A stretch of DNA of 6,656 nucleotides, taken from contig QLUI01000101.1 of the NCBI GenBank assembly GCA_018725345.1, forward strand, positions 1-6,656, written 5' to 3'. The stretch comes from Bacillota bacterium (GTDB lineage Bacteria > Bacillota > Dethiobacteria > Dethiobacterales > Dethiobacteraceae). Both the position numbers and the translations under genes were made by a program. Positions 1 to 6,297 of the stretch are shown piece after piece; the stretch's first letter is position 1; every line of letters starts with the position of its first letter. Under the pieces are notes generated by a model. The model worked only from the letters and a program-made list of their open reading frames with translations. It did not search any database and was not told the DNA's origin.

Positions 1-4
1 AGGG

Positions 5-679
5 CTAGGGCAACTCCGCTAAAAACCGTAATCCCACCAGCACCCCGCCCGAATATCTCCGCTCCAGGCTGATTTGCACCCCAGCCTGTCGTCCAAGCTC
101 TTCCCCCGCCGCCAAACGTTGTACAAACTGGCTAAGCAACCCAAAATCCCTGCCGTTTACCGTCAAGCGTACAGTATGTCCTCGTCCAACCTGTCGCAGC
201 ACTATTTCCCGTTCTGCCTCAAAGCGCAACGTCTGCCCGTCAGCCACATTGCTGCGCAAAACCCGCCGTCCGTCAACAAACACATCTAGCCAGCATCTGT
301 CAGTAGTTTCAAGCACGACAAGTAAGCCCTCCGGCAGACGATCCTCTTCAGCAGAGCCCGGCGGCACAGGCGACGGCACTACAGGCGCCGGCACAATAGG
401 AGGTTCTGGCTTTACCGGCTCAGGCTGCTTTGGCGCAGGCAGGAAAGGATCACGACCTGTCCTGTCCACAGAAGCGCTTTTTTTTTGCCGTATATCAGGT
501 GCGGCAACACTGAATGGATCCCGTCCCGGCACAGCCGGAGCCAAAATCTCAGGCAGCTGCTCCGCCGGCACAGCTAAATCCTCCCCTGCTGTTTCCGGCA
601 GCGGCAGCGCCACCTTCCCACAGCCAACAGCTAACAACAGGGAAAATATAAATAATATTGTCAATCCTTTTTTCTTCAT
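5..679 (-). CDS. PilP-like lipoprotein with RodZ-type C-terminal domain
   Basis: Predicted 224-residue lipoprotein, the last gene of the pilMNO set, in the place where PilP normally stands. The start is the ATG at 679, six bases after AGGAG; an in-frame TTG two codons earlier overlaps that site and is less likely. Residues 1-20 form a lipoprotein signal (KKK, hydrophobic core, A-V-G-C lipobox with Cys20). Two GRDPF motifs lie at about 52-56 and 75-79; the RDPF type of motif is a PilP hallmark. A proline-rich linker (about 81-108) follows. Residues about 118-180 (CWLDVFVDGRRVL, then an FEA block, then VRLTVNGRDFG) look like the DUF4115 beta domain of RodZ, not the usual PilP C-terminal domain. 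The last ~40 residues are unassigned. Inferred role: periplasmic partner of PilN/PilO. A run of nine A on the coding strand (478-486) lies between the two GRDPF motifs. The last few codons differ from a fossil copy of this tail at 5462-5545. Confidence 0.8.
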   Translation of the reverse strand: MKKKGLTILFIFSLLLAVGCGKVALPLPETAGEDLAVPAEQLPEILAPAVPGRDPFSVAAPDIRQKKSASVDRTGRDPFLPAPKQPEPVKPEPPIVPAPVVPSPVPPGSAEEDRLPEGLLVVLETTDRCWLDVFVDGRRVLRSNVADGQTLRFEAEREIVLRQVGRGHTVRLTVNGRDFGLLSQFVQRLAAGEELGRQAGVQISLERRYSGGVLVGLRFLAELP

Positions 680-688
680 CAGCAACTC

Positions 689-1213
689 CTATTCTGCTGC
701 ATAAAAAGCGCTGGCACCCATATTTACCGTCATGCCATCAGGATTCTGCGACAATCTTAGTTCATCTATTCTAATCGCTCTTTCATAGAGCGATAAATAA
801 TCGAGGAAATTCATCAACTGGTGATAGCTGCCATCAAATAAAATCTGCATAGGCATTTCTACTAAGCCCGTAGCGCCTTCGACATTCACTCGTTCAGCAA
901 AACGTATTTGCCCAAAATTCATCTCCGCCAAATCCGCTCCCGCCTGTAAATCAAGCAGCAAATCTTCCACCCGCGCCGAGCGCGGCAGCAACCGTTCCAC
1001 AACTTCCCACTCTGCGGCAAGCTCGGCAGACTGTCTTTCTAGTGCCTGCAATCCTGCGAGCCTAGCTTTTGCGGCAGAGAGCAGTTGCTCTTCCTCGAGC
1101 AGCTTTTGCCGCTCAAGCTGCAAAACGTTCCACTGATTCAAACTTAACAGAAAACCAACTATGAGCAACACAACAAGGGCTGGCACAAGTAAACTGCCAC
1201 GTTTTATCTCCAC
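689..1213 (-). CDS. pilO: PilO, pilus inner-membrane alignment protein
   Basis: A 174-residue bitopic protein starting at a GTG two bases after the pilN stop, with GAGGTG about eight bases upstream inside the pilN end. A short basic N-terminus (MEIKRG) is followed by one membrane helix (about 8-25). A charged, Leu/Glu-rich coiled coil (about 29-75) comes next. A small alpha/beta domain (about 80-174) includes the PilO-typical stretch MPMQILFDGSYHQLMNFL and a final beta strand. In the family, PilO dimerises with PilN in the periplasm and links PilM/PilN to PilP. The stop TAG (691-689) overlaps the ribosome binding site of the following lipoprotein gene, so the two are probably translationally coupled. 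It is shorter than many proteobacterial PilO (about 200 residues) but looks complete. Confidence 0.88.
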   Translation of the reverse strand: MEIKRGSLLVPALVVLLIVGFLLSLNQWNVLQLERQKLLEEEQLLSAAKARLAGLQALERQSAELAAEWEVVERLLPRSARVEDLLLDLQAGADLAEMNFGQIRFAERVNVEGATGLVEMPMQILFDGSYHQLMNFLDYLSLYERAIRIDELRLSQNPDGMTVNMGASAFYAAE

Positions 1214-1215
1214 TA

Positions 1216-1791
1216 CTATTCACCTCTTTCTTGCGGCGGCGCATATTCCTGTCCCACAGCCAGCGTGGCTCTGATTTCAAAACGAACCAAATTAGCCGCT
1301 TCCAGTTTCTCTTCTGCGGAAAATACAAGATGTAACTCAGTGATTTCGGGAATTTCCGCAAGTTTAGTAAGCCAAATTGCCACAGCAGGGTGGTCAAAAG
1401 TCAAGCCTTGCAAAACCAGCTCGCCGCTTTGTGAGAGCGCCAGATTAGTAAGCCAGACATTGCGAGGAATCTGAGTCCCCAAAGCAACCAAAAGATCACG
1501 CCAAGCAAGAGGGGAACCCATTGCCTTTTTAAGTAGCTCTCTTTGCCTCACGATCCGATTCTGTAATTGCTGATAAGGCTCATAAGTTTGCGCTTCTATC
1601 TCCACAGCAGCTTTTTTTTGCGCTGTGGCAGAAAGTTGTCCCTTTACCTGAAGCGTCAAGACAGAGCACAAGCTGAAAGCAGCAAGTAATAGCAACGCAG
1701 CGGCGCCGGCTGACTTAAGCGCCTTAGCTTTCCGCTCGTTAATTCTCATCTCAGCAAACATTTCCGCGGGCAGCAAGTTTACTTTAATCAT
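1216..1791 (-). CDS. pilN: PilN, pilus inner-membrane alignment protein
   Basis: A 191-residue protein that opens with MIKVNLLP, the conserved cytoplasmic peptide by which PilN binds the groove of PilM. A membrane helix lies at about 28-47, then a periplasmic coiled coil (about 50-90), then an alpha/beta ferredoxin-like region with the family pattern WRDLLVALGTQIPRNVWLTNL and later LVLQGLTFDHPAVAIWLTKL. The ATG overlaps the pilM stop codon in an ATGA arrangement (1788-1791), so translation is very probably coupled. A run of eight A on the coding strand (1612-1619) lies inside a 7-bp inverted repeat (1602-1628); no function is assigned to it. Length and layout are normal for PilN. Confidence 0.93.
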   Translation of the reverse strand: MIKVNLLPAEMFAEMRINERKAKALKSAGAAALLLLAAFSLCSVLTLQVKGQLSATAQKKAAVEIEAQTYEPYQQLQNRIVRQRELLKKAMGSPLAWRDLLVALGTQIPRNVWLTNLALSQSGELVLQGLTFDHPAVAIWLTKLAEIPEITELHLVFSAEEKLEAANLVRFEIRATLAVGQEYAPPQERGE

Positions 1792-2813
1792 TTGCTTTGC
1801 TCCATTCCGCGCAAAGCAAGACCAATACTGACAGCATACTCAGCTCCGCTCACATCAACTTTTGTCTGTCCGTCCAAAATGTTAGCAAGTGGCTGCACTA
1901 CTTCCACCGCCACATCAAGCTCTTCTTGCAGTAAAGAGGCTAGTCCCTCTGCCCGTGCGCCTATCCCGCTTAACAAAACTCTACTGACAGATTTAAGATT
2001 CTCCTGTTTTAGATGATAACTGATCGAAGTAAGAATTTCAGCCGCAACAGAGCGCCCCCAGCGAGCGAACCCTTGCTCATCGCTTCCTTTTTCAAGCGTA
2101 GCCGCTACCTGCCGGTGGTACTCTTCTGCTGAAAAAGGAAGCAATAAGCCGCCATGAAACTGGGTCAAACCCACCGACATCACCCTTGCAAAACGCGGCA
2201 TCCCATTAACAGCGAGCAGCACACTGCCCAAACCCATCGATAAATCCACCAGCACCACCTCACCCGCCAACTTCTCCTGCGGCACAACCCTCATTGTGGC
2301 AAGCGGCGCCAGGTCTATCACCTTCGGCAATAGCCTGCTCATTTTTAGGGCAGCAAGGCTAGGTTCCAACTGTGCCCTACGAGCCGCCAAAAGCAACAGT
2401 TCATACTGCGGCCCTTCCTCTCCGTCCACTTCTCCCACAAGCGCCATATCAAGCAGCATCTGTGCATGGGGGATAGGGATATATTCCCCCGCCTGCAGCC
2501 GAACAGCTTGCTCCAGCTTATTTTTTGGCACCTTCGGGAAAGTAATCAACCTGATAATCACGCTCTGGTTAAACATACCCAGCACCACATTGCGGCTACT
2601 GAATTTTGCCTGTGACCATAATCTATTTAATGCTTCACTTACAGTTTCTACTTCCAAGACGACTCCGTCAACTACTGCCGTTTTCGGAATCAGCATCTCT
2701 GCCGCCGCAATCACTTGCAGCTTACCGCCTTTGCCCCGCACTTCAACCGCCCGAATAAAGCCGGTATCAAGCTCCAAACCTATGCTTCCGCCGCCGGCAA
2801 ACACTACCCTCAC
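1788..2813 (-). CDS. pilM: PilM, actin-like pilus assembly ATPase
   Basis: Cytoplasmic FtsA/actin-fold protein (341 residues from the GTG at 2813) that binds ATP and the N-terminal peptide of PilN. Visible landmarks are a phosphate-1-like strand pair SIGLELDTGFIRAVEV (10-25), a family segment with ITFPKVPKNKLEQAVRLQAGEYIP (about 91-113), the phosphate-2 region VVLVDLSMGLGSV (about 186-198), and the adenosine loop LLSGIGARAEGL (about 280-291). EYAVSIGLALR near the end is also typical. The start is uncertain: the frame is open upstream through a sigma-factor tail fossil, with TTG at 2837 and GTG at 2816 also possible. GTG 2813 is preferred because it aligns with an ATG after AGGAGG at 5570, in the fossil copy of this start, and because a GGAG lies nine bases upstream. 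The stop overlaps pilN. Confidence 0.92.
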   Translation of the reverse strand: MRVVFAGGGSIGLELDTGFIRAVEVRGKGGKLQVIAAAEMLIPKTAVVDGVVLEVETVSEALNRLWSQAKFSSRNVVLGMFNQSVIIRLITFPKVPKNKLEQAVRLQAGEYIPIPHAQMLLDMALVGEVDGEEGPQYELLLLAARRAQLEPSLAALKMSRLLPKVIDLAPLATMRVVPQEKLAGEVVLVDLSMGLGSVLLAVNGMPRFARVMSVGLTQFHGGLLLPFSAEEYHRQVAATLEKGSDEQGFARWGRSVAAEILTSISYHLKQENLKSVSRVLLSGIGARAEGLASLLQEELDVAVEVVQPLANILDGQTKVDVSGAEYAVSIGLALRGMEQSK

Positions 2814-2825
2814 CACTCCCCACTC

Positions 2826-2897
2826 CAACGGCTTCAAATTTTTTTCCGCTTCTGCTAAACTCTTATGTAAAACCCGCGAGACTTGCCGCCGGCTAAT
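2826..2897 (-). pseudogene. Sigma-factor C-terminal fossil fused in frame to pilM
   Basis: Read on the minus strand, 20 codons starting at 2897 plus Leu-Lys-Pro encode a close match to the last 23 residues of the intact sigma factor (residues 211-233). ISRRQVSRVLHKSL here corresponds to ISQRQVSRVLHKSL there. A 24-base block is identical between 2856-2879 and 5607-5630. The similarity goes on past the gene end into the ribosome binding site and first codons of the next gene (2791-2813 against 5548-5570). The sigma stop codon TAG reads TTG here, so the fossil is open into pilM with no stop between. Only region 4.2 and the tail remain; everything upstream is replaced by a REP-like palindrome. 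I infer a leftover of a second sigma gene that once preceded pilM. Confidence 0.85.
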
Positions 2898-2934
2898 CCC
2901 CTCTCCCTCTGGGAGAGGGCTAGTGTGAGGGCAA
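2898..2934. repeat. REP-like palindrome at a deletion junction
   Basis: The 9-bp arms CCCTCTCCC (2899-2907) and GGGAGAGGG (2911-2919) are separated by three bases. They are followed by CTAGTGTGAGGGC, giving a further partial CCCT/AGGG symmetry. This layout resembles the REP-type intergenic palindromes that are scattered in many bacterial genomes. It fills the gap between the pilC stop and the sigma-tail fossil, exactly where the front of the lost sigma gene ends. It has no U-tract after the stem on the minus strand, so it is not an obvious intrinsic terminator, though the stem could stabilise or attenuate the transcript between pilC and pilM. Confidence 0.6.
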
Positions 2935-2941
2935 ATCCTTT

Positions 2942-4144
2942 CTAAATCTGAGTGATCACAGAAAAAATAGGCAAATAAAGCGCCAGCACCAGCACACCAA
3001 CAATTCCACCGACAAAAATTATCATCAGCGGCTCAATTAAACCCGTCAACCCTTTAGACATGGTAGCAACTTCCTGCTCGTAAAACTCTGCAATCCCCGT
3101 CAAAAGCGACGGCAGATCCCCTGTCTCCTCTCCTACGGCAATCATCAAAGTAACGGTGGGCGGGAAAAGCTTGCTCTCTTTTAGCGGTTCGGCGATGCTT
3201 TGCCCTTCCTGGATTTTTTCACCTGCCCGCTTGACAGCCTCCGCTACCAAAGTACTCCCCGATGCCGGCCCTGCCGTCTCCAAGGCCTGCAGCACCGGAA
3301 TGCCGCCGGAGAGCAGCGTAGACAACGTACGCGAAAATCTTGCTACTACAGTCTTTTGCACAAGCCCGCCAAAAATCGGTATTCTAAATTTTGTCCTATC
3401 CCAAACCCTCTTGCCCGAGTAGCTTGCCAAATAATACTTAACTGCAAAAAAAGATGCCACAATCAGCAAAATATAGAGATACCAAAAATTGCGCAGCGAA
3501 TCACTAAACTGCACAATCAGGCCTGTCAGAAAAGGTAGCTGCGTTCCTTCAGGGTAAAAACCTAAAAATATCGGCACGATAAAAATAAGCATCACCGTCA
3601 ATACTAGCACGGCAAAAACAAGCACCGTAAGCGGGTAGAACATGGCCGCCTTGATATTATCTTTGAGGGCTTTTTCGCTCTCCAACTGCAAAGACATGCG
3701 CAGCAAGACATTCTCCAGCGTGCCGCCCACTTCGCCCGCCTTAACCAAGTCGCAATACATCTCATTGAAAACCTCCGGATGCCCGCTCAGAGACTCGGAG
3801 AAACTTCCTCCCCCCTCCACATTGGCTGACACCGCAAGTAATGCTTTGCGTAAAGTTATGTTGACAGTCTGCTCACCCAAAGCTGTCAGGCAGCGAGTTA
3901 AAGGAATACCCGCACTCAGCATCGACGCCATCTGTCTGCTAAAAAGCGCCAGCTCACCCAAACCAACCCTCTTTTTCAAAGTAAACGCCTGTTGTAATCC
4001 CGATACTTTTGCCTCCCTCAATTCGATCGGCGTAAAACCTAGACGTTTTAAACGGGCAGTTGCCAGAAACTCATTTTCTGCCTCCAATTTGCCGCTCGAG
4101 AGAGCGCCCCTTTGATTTAGCACTTGATATGCATACAATGGCAC
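2942..4144 (-). CDS. pilC: PilC, pilus inner-membrane platform protein
   Basis: Polytopic inner-membrane protein (400 residues from the chosen start) of the GspF/PilC family, which couples the PilB/PilT motors to pilin addition and removal. It has two T2SF domains, about 66-190 (FSRQMASMLSAGIPLTRCL) and about 270-392 (FSRTLSTLLSGGIPVLQAL). Hydrophobic helices lie near 171-195, 222-239 and 370-395, the last ending in LALYLPIFSVITQI. The GTG at 4144 is preferred because GGAGG lies eight bases upstream and the protein then begins MPLYAYQ, matching the usual MPxFxYxA opening. The GTG at 4153 lies within that ribosome binding site. Its upstream region (4151-4285) is a duplicate of the region beside the prepilin gene, and a collapsed second copy of this gene lies at 6298-6382. 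Confidence 0.95.
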   Translation of the reverse strand: MPLYAYQVLNQRGALSSGKLEAENEFLATARLKRLGFTPIELREAKVSGLQQAFTLKKRVGLGELALFSRQMASMLSAGIPLTRCLTALGEQTVNITLRKALLAVSANVEGGGSFSESLSGHPEVFNEMYCDLVKAGEVGGTLENVLLRMSLQLESEKALKDNIKAAMFYPLTVLVFAVLVLTVMLIFIVPIFLGFYPEGTQLPFLTGLIVQFSDSLRNFWYLYILLIVASFFAVKYYLASYSGKRVWDRTKFRIPIFGGLVQKTVVARFSRTLSTLLSGGIPVLQALETAGPASGSTLVAEAVKRAGEKIQEGQSIAEPLKESKLFPPTVTLMIAVGEETGDLPSLLTGIAEFYEQEVATMSKGLTGLIEPLMIIFVGGIVGVLVLALYLPIFSVITQI

Positions 4145-4150
4145 CAAAAC

Positions 4151-4285
4151 CACCTCCGAATTTCCGGCAAAACAAGCATAATATTATGATTACAATTCTC
4201 CGAAAATTGACTAATTTCCTGCCCCCTCTAACAGATAGTTACATTTTCGTACAAAATTTGTTTCCCTTGTCTAAAAAAGAAATTA
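4151..4285. repeat. Second copy of the pilin-pilC divergent region
   Basis: The non-coding spacer between pilT and pilC. Positions 4188-4285 align without gaps to 6410-6507; I count 80 of 98 identical bases. The similarity continues with a small gap to the pilC ribosome binding site (GGAGG in both). The plus-strand promoter found in the other copy is degenerate here: CTAACA at 4228-4233 replaces TTGACA, and TACAAA at 4250-4255 replaces TAAAAT. On the minus strand it is now the leader of pilC and could hold a pilC promoter, but I cannot name -35/-10 boxes with confidence. Similarity ends near 4290; the A-rich 4291-4328 up to pilT is unique. Confidence 0.85.
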
Positions 4286-4328
4286 GCCGAAAAACAGACC
4301 AAAAACAAAAGCAAAAAAGAATACCGGA

Positions 4329-5465
4329 TTACCGCAGCGCTCTTTCCAGTTCAAGACGGTTCACGCTGCGCGACAACGCTTCTTCCCTTGAGACAATACC
4401 CCGCAGGCATAAATCTGCCAAAGCGTTATCCATCGTCTGCATGCCGTGGCTGCGCCCTGTCTGCATCGCCGTATATAGCTGATGATCATGCCCTTCCCGG
4501 ATCAAATTCGAAACAGCCGGCGTATTAATCAATATTTCTACTGCTACAGCACGACCACTGCCATCTACGCGGGGCAGCAAGTGCTGCGCAATAATGCCTT
4601 TCAGTGAACTGGCCAGCTGCCTGCGAATATAGCTGCGCGCCGACTCGGGGAAAACGTCTACTATCCTGTTAACAGCAAGCGGTGCAGTCTGCGTATGCAA
4701 TGTAGAAAACACCAAATGGCCGGTTTCAGCGGCCGTCAGCGCAATAGCAATGCTTTCCATGTCCCGCATTTCACCAATCAAGATTACATCCGGGTCATGT
4801 CGTAGCATATGCCGCAATGCCGTGGAAAAGGAACGTGTGTCGTATCCTACATCCCGCTGCCGCACAATGGACTTTTTGTGGGTATGCAAAAATTCAATCG
4901 GGTTTTCGATCGTCACAATATTTACGGAACGCTCCTCGTTAATCATGTCGATCATGGAAGCCAGCGTGGTACTCTTTCCGCTACCCGTCGGACCGGTAAC
5001 CAAGACAAGTCCACGTGGCAGCCTTGATAAATCCTTGACAATCTCGGGCAACCCCAGAGAATCAACTTTAGGAATCTGCCACGGCACTACCCGCAAAACC
5101 ACATCCAATGATCCTCTTTGAACCATGGCGCTACCGCGAAAACGGCTGATTCCGTTAATAGAGTAAGAAAAATCCAGTTCCCACTCATTTTCTAGTTCTG
5201 CTTTCTGCTTTTCATCTAAAAGAGTGTAGAGCAACTCTCTCACATCTTTCGGCCGCAGCGCCTCCATCTCAAGCGATACCAACTCCCCAAACACGCGGAC
5301 CATAGGCGGCAACCCGACCGGTAAATGCAAGTCCGACCCACTCATTTCCACAGTCTTTTTCAGTATCTGGTCAATTAACGTCGTCTGCTTACCATCAGTA
5401 CTTCCTTGAATGATCTTTTCCACCGGTTTCGCCTCAGTAAAAACGTCCTGCCGCAAAGTGATCAT
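4329..5465 (-). CDS. pilT: PilT, pilus retraction ATPase
   Basis: Hexameric cytoplasmic ATPase that powers pilus retraction (378 residues from the ATG at 5465). Landmarks in order: SGSDLHLPVGLPPMVRVFGEL (about 42-62) of the N-terminal domain, Walker A GPTGSGKST (158-166), Asp box TIENPIEF (185-192), Walker B DPDVILIGEMRD (224-235), His box TGHLVFSTLHT (248-258). The PilT-type C-terminal arm follows, with AVSNLIREGHDHQL and GMQTMDNALADL, which separates it from PilB. The Asp box has Asn where most PilT have Asp (EDPIEF). The start is open to doubt. ATG 5465 overlaps the stop of a pilP-tail fossil (ATGA), suggesting an inherited coupled start. An in-frame ATG at 5570 behind AGGAGG with only two bases of spacing would add 35 residues of fossil-derived sequence. 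Even the short form has about 20 more residues before SDLHL than typical PilT. Confidence 0.95.
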   Translation of the reverse strand: MITLRQDVFTEAKPVEKIIQGSTDGKQTTLIDQILKKTVEMSGSDLHLPVGLPPMVRVFGELVSLEMEALRPKDVRELLYTLLDEKQKAELENEWELDFSYSINGISRFRGSAMVQRGSLDVVLRVVPWQIPKVDSLGLPEIVKDLSRLPRGLVLVTGPTGSGKSTTLASMIDMINEERSVNIVTIENPIEFLHTHKKSIVRQRDVGYDTRSFSTALRHMLRHDPDVILIGEMRDMESIAIALTAAETGHLVFSTLHTQTAPLAVNRIVDVFPESARSYIRRQLASSLKGIIAQHLLPRVDGSGRAVAVEILINTPAVSNLIREGHDHQLYTAMQTGRSHGMQTMDNALADLCLRGIVSREEALSRSVNRLELERALR

Positions 5466-5545
5466 CCCCTCATCTTTCTCTTTAAAAAGGCAAGTTCCAC
5501 CAGCTCCCCGCCCAAGTACCTCCGCTCCAGGCTGATTTGCACCCC
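5462..5545 (-). pseudogene. Fossil tail of the pilP-like gene before pilT
   Basis: Read from 5542 on the minus strand, 26 codons encode VQISLERRYLGGELVELAFL plus six residues and a TGA at 5464-5462. The intact pilP-like protein has VQISLERRYSGGVLVGLRFL near its end. At DNA level, 46 of 51 bases match between 5495-5545 and 32-82, including 26 identical bases at 5520-5545. The fossil stop overlaps the pilT ATG as ATGA, so pilP-to-pilT coupling was probably the ancestral arrangement. No start codon of its own precedes it in frame: a TAG lies at 5563-5561. Confidence 0.85.
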
Positions 5546-5576
5546 TGCCGCCAGCAAACGCTACCCTCATTTCCTC
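5546..5576 (-). pseudogene. Fossil start of pilM after the sigma gene
   Basis: AGGAGG, two bases, then ATGAGGGTAGCGTTTGCTGG and GGC follow the sigma stop on the minus strand. Apart from its start base, this differs at only two positions from the first 24 coding bases of pilM (2790-2813). The preceding sigma tail is shared too, so the whole sigma/pilM junction exists twice. The similarity then passes directly into the pilP-like tail, at a GTTTG..GGCGGC stretch that also occurs in the intact pilP-like gene (about 107-118). The deletion of pilM, N, O and most of P may therefore have used this microhomology. The pilM start codon survives and is in frame with pilT, not with the pilP fossil. Confidence 0.8.
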
Positions 5577-6278
5577 CTACGGCTTAAAATCTTTTTCCAT
5601 TTCTTTTAAACTCTTATGTAAAACCCGCGACACTTGTCGTTGACTGATTGCCAATTTTTCCGCCGCCTCCACCTGCGTCAAATCCCGATAAAATAAATAA
5701 TAGATCACCTTTTGCTGTAATCTGCTTAATTTCCTAAAGGCTTGCTGCAAGACAATTCGATCCTCAATAGGCAGCCTGAAAGTTTCATGCTTTTCTGACC
5801 GAATTTTACTCGCATCCACTTCCTCAAAAGCAACCAACCCTGCCCGCATTGCTTGCAGTACCCCTTCTTTGCGCACATTCAGCGCCACCGCAATTTCCTC
5901 AATCGCCGGCAGCGCCTCCCTCTCCTTCAGCACTTGCTCCACATATTGATCTACCCTAAACTGTAACTCCCTGATGCATCCCGGCCGGTAATACGCCGCC
6001 TCCTTTCGCAAAAAATGCCGAATTTCCCCCATCACACAATGAGCCGCATATGTACTAAAAGCAGCGCCAATCTCCGGGTCATAGCGACGCACTGCTTTGA
6101 GTAGCCCCTCCATCCCCGCTTGAAGCGCATCATCACTATTGCCTCCGGTATAAATCCGTACAAAATGGCTGACCAACCGCCGAGCGGCTACAGCAACCTC
6201 TGCCAAATCTTCCTCGGAACGACTTTGACGGTATCGCAAGTAGCGCTCTTCTAGTTCTTGCTGCTGACCCATCCTCAT
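5577..6278 (-). CDS. Alternative sigma-70 factor (SigF/SigB/SigG-like)
   Basis: A 233-residue sigma-70 family protein without region 1.1. Region 2 spans about 25-95 and includes DDALQAGMEGLLKAVRRYDP and FSTYAAHCVMGEIRHFLRK, the core-binding and -10-recognition pattern of the SigF/SigB/SigG/FliA class. Region 3 is near 118-160 (IEEIAVALNVRKEGVLQAM). Region 4 is near 180-230, with the -35-reading helix-turn-helix at about 200-221 (LTQVEAAEKLAISQRQVSRV). The start ATG 6278 has AGGAG ten bases upstream; an ATG two codons later is possible. It is the first intact gene of the minus-strand pilus operon, so I infer that it controls T4P genes or links them to another programme. No anti-sigma or anti-anti-sigma gene is visible. 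Its exact subgroup cannot be set by eye. Confidence 0.9.
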   Translation of the reverse strand: MRMGQQQELEERYLRYRQSRSEEDLAEVAVAARRLVSHFVRIYTGGNSDDALQAGMEGLLKAVRRYDPEIGAAFSTYAAHCVMGEIRHFLRKEAAYYRPGCIRELQFRVDQYVEQVLKEREALPAIEEIAVALNVRKEGVLQAMRAGLVAFEEVDASKIRSEKHETFRLPIEDRIVLQQAFRKLSRLQQKVIYYLFYRDLTQVEAAEKLAISQRQVSRVLHKSLKEMEKDFKP

Positions 6279-6297
6279 CCTGCCAGTTCTCCTCTAT

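Noticed and set aside
249..704. Plus-strand ORF rich in Ser/Gly/Thr opposite the pilP-like gene
   Set aside because: It is the antisense of a proline-rich, lipobox-bearing protein with a good ribosome binding site and operon context; its composition reflects that shadow.
1113..1397. Minus-strand ORF overlapping pilN and pilO
   Set aside because: Alternate frame of two well-supported genes.
1602..1628. Inverted repeat around an A8 run in pilN as a programmed frameshift site
   Set aside because: The A-run is not in the X XXY YYZ phase of the reading frame, and both PilN halves lie in one frame, so no frameshift is needed.
2296..2928. Plus-strand 210-codon ORF opposite pilM
   Set aside because: Antisense of clear PilM coding sequence and of the palindrome; no family resemblance.
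2838..5645. Assembly artefact as cause of the repeated gene ends
   Set aside because: The copies differ by roughly 10-20% and carry distinct deletions, which a mis-assembly of identical reads would not create; long reads could still confirm.
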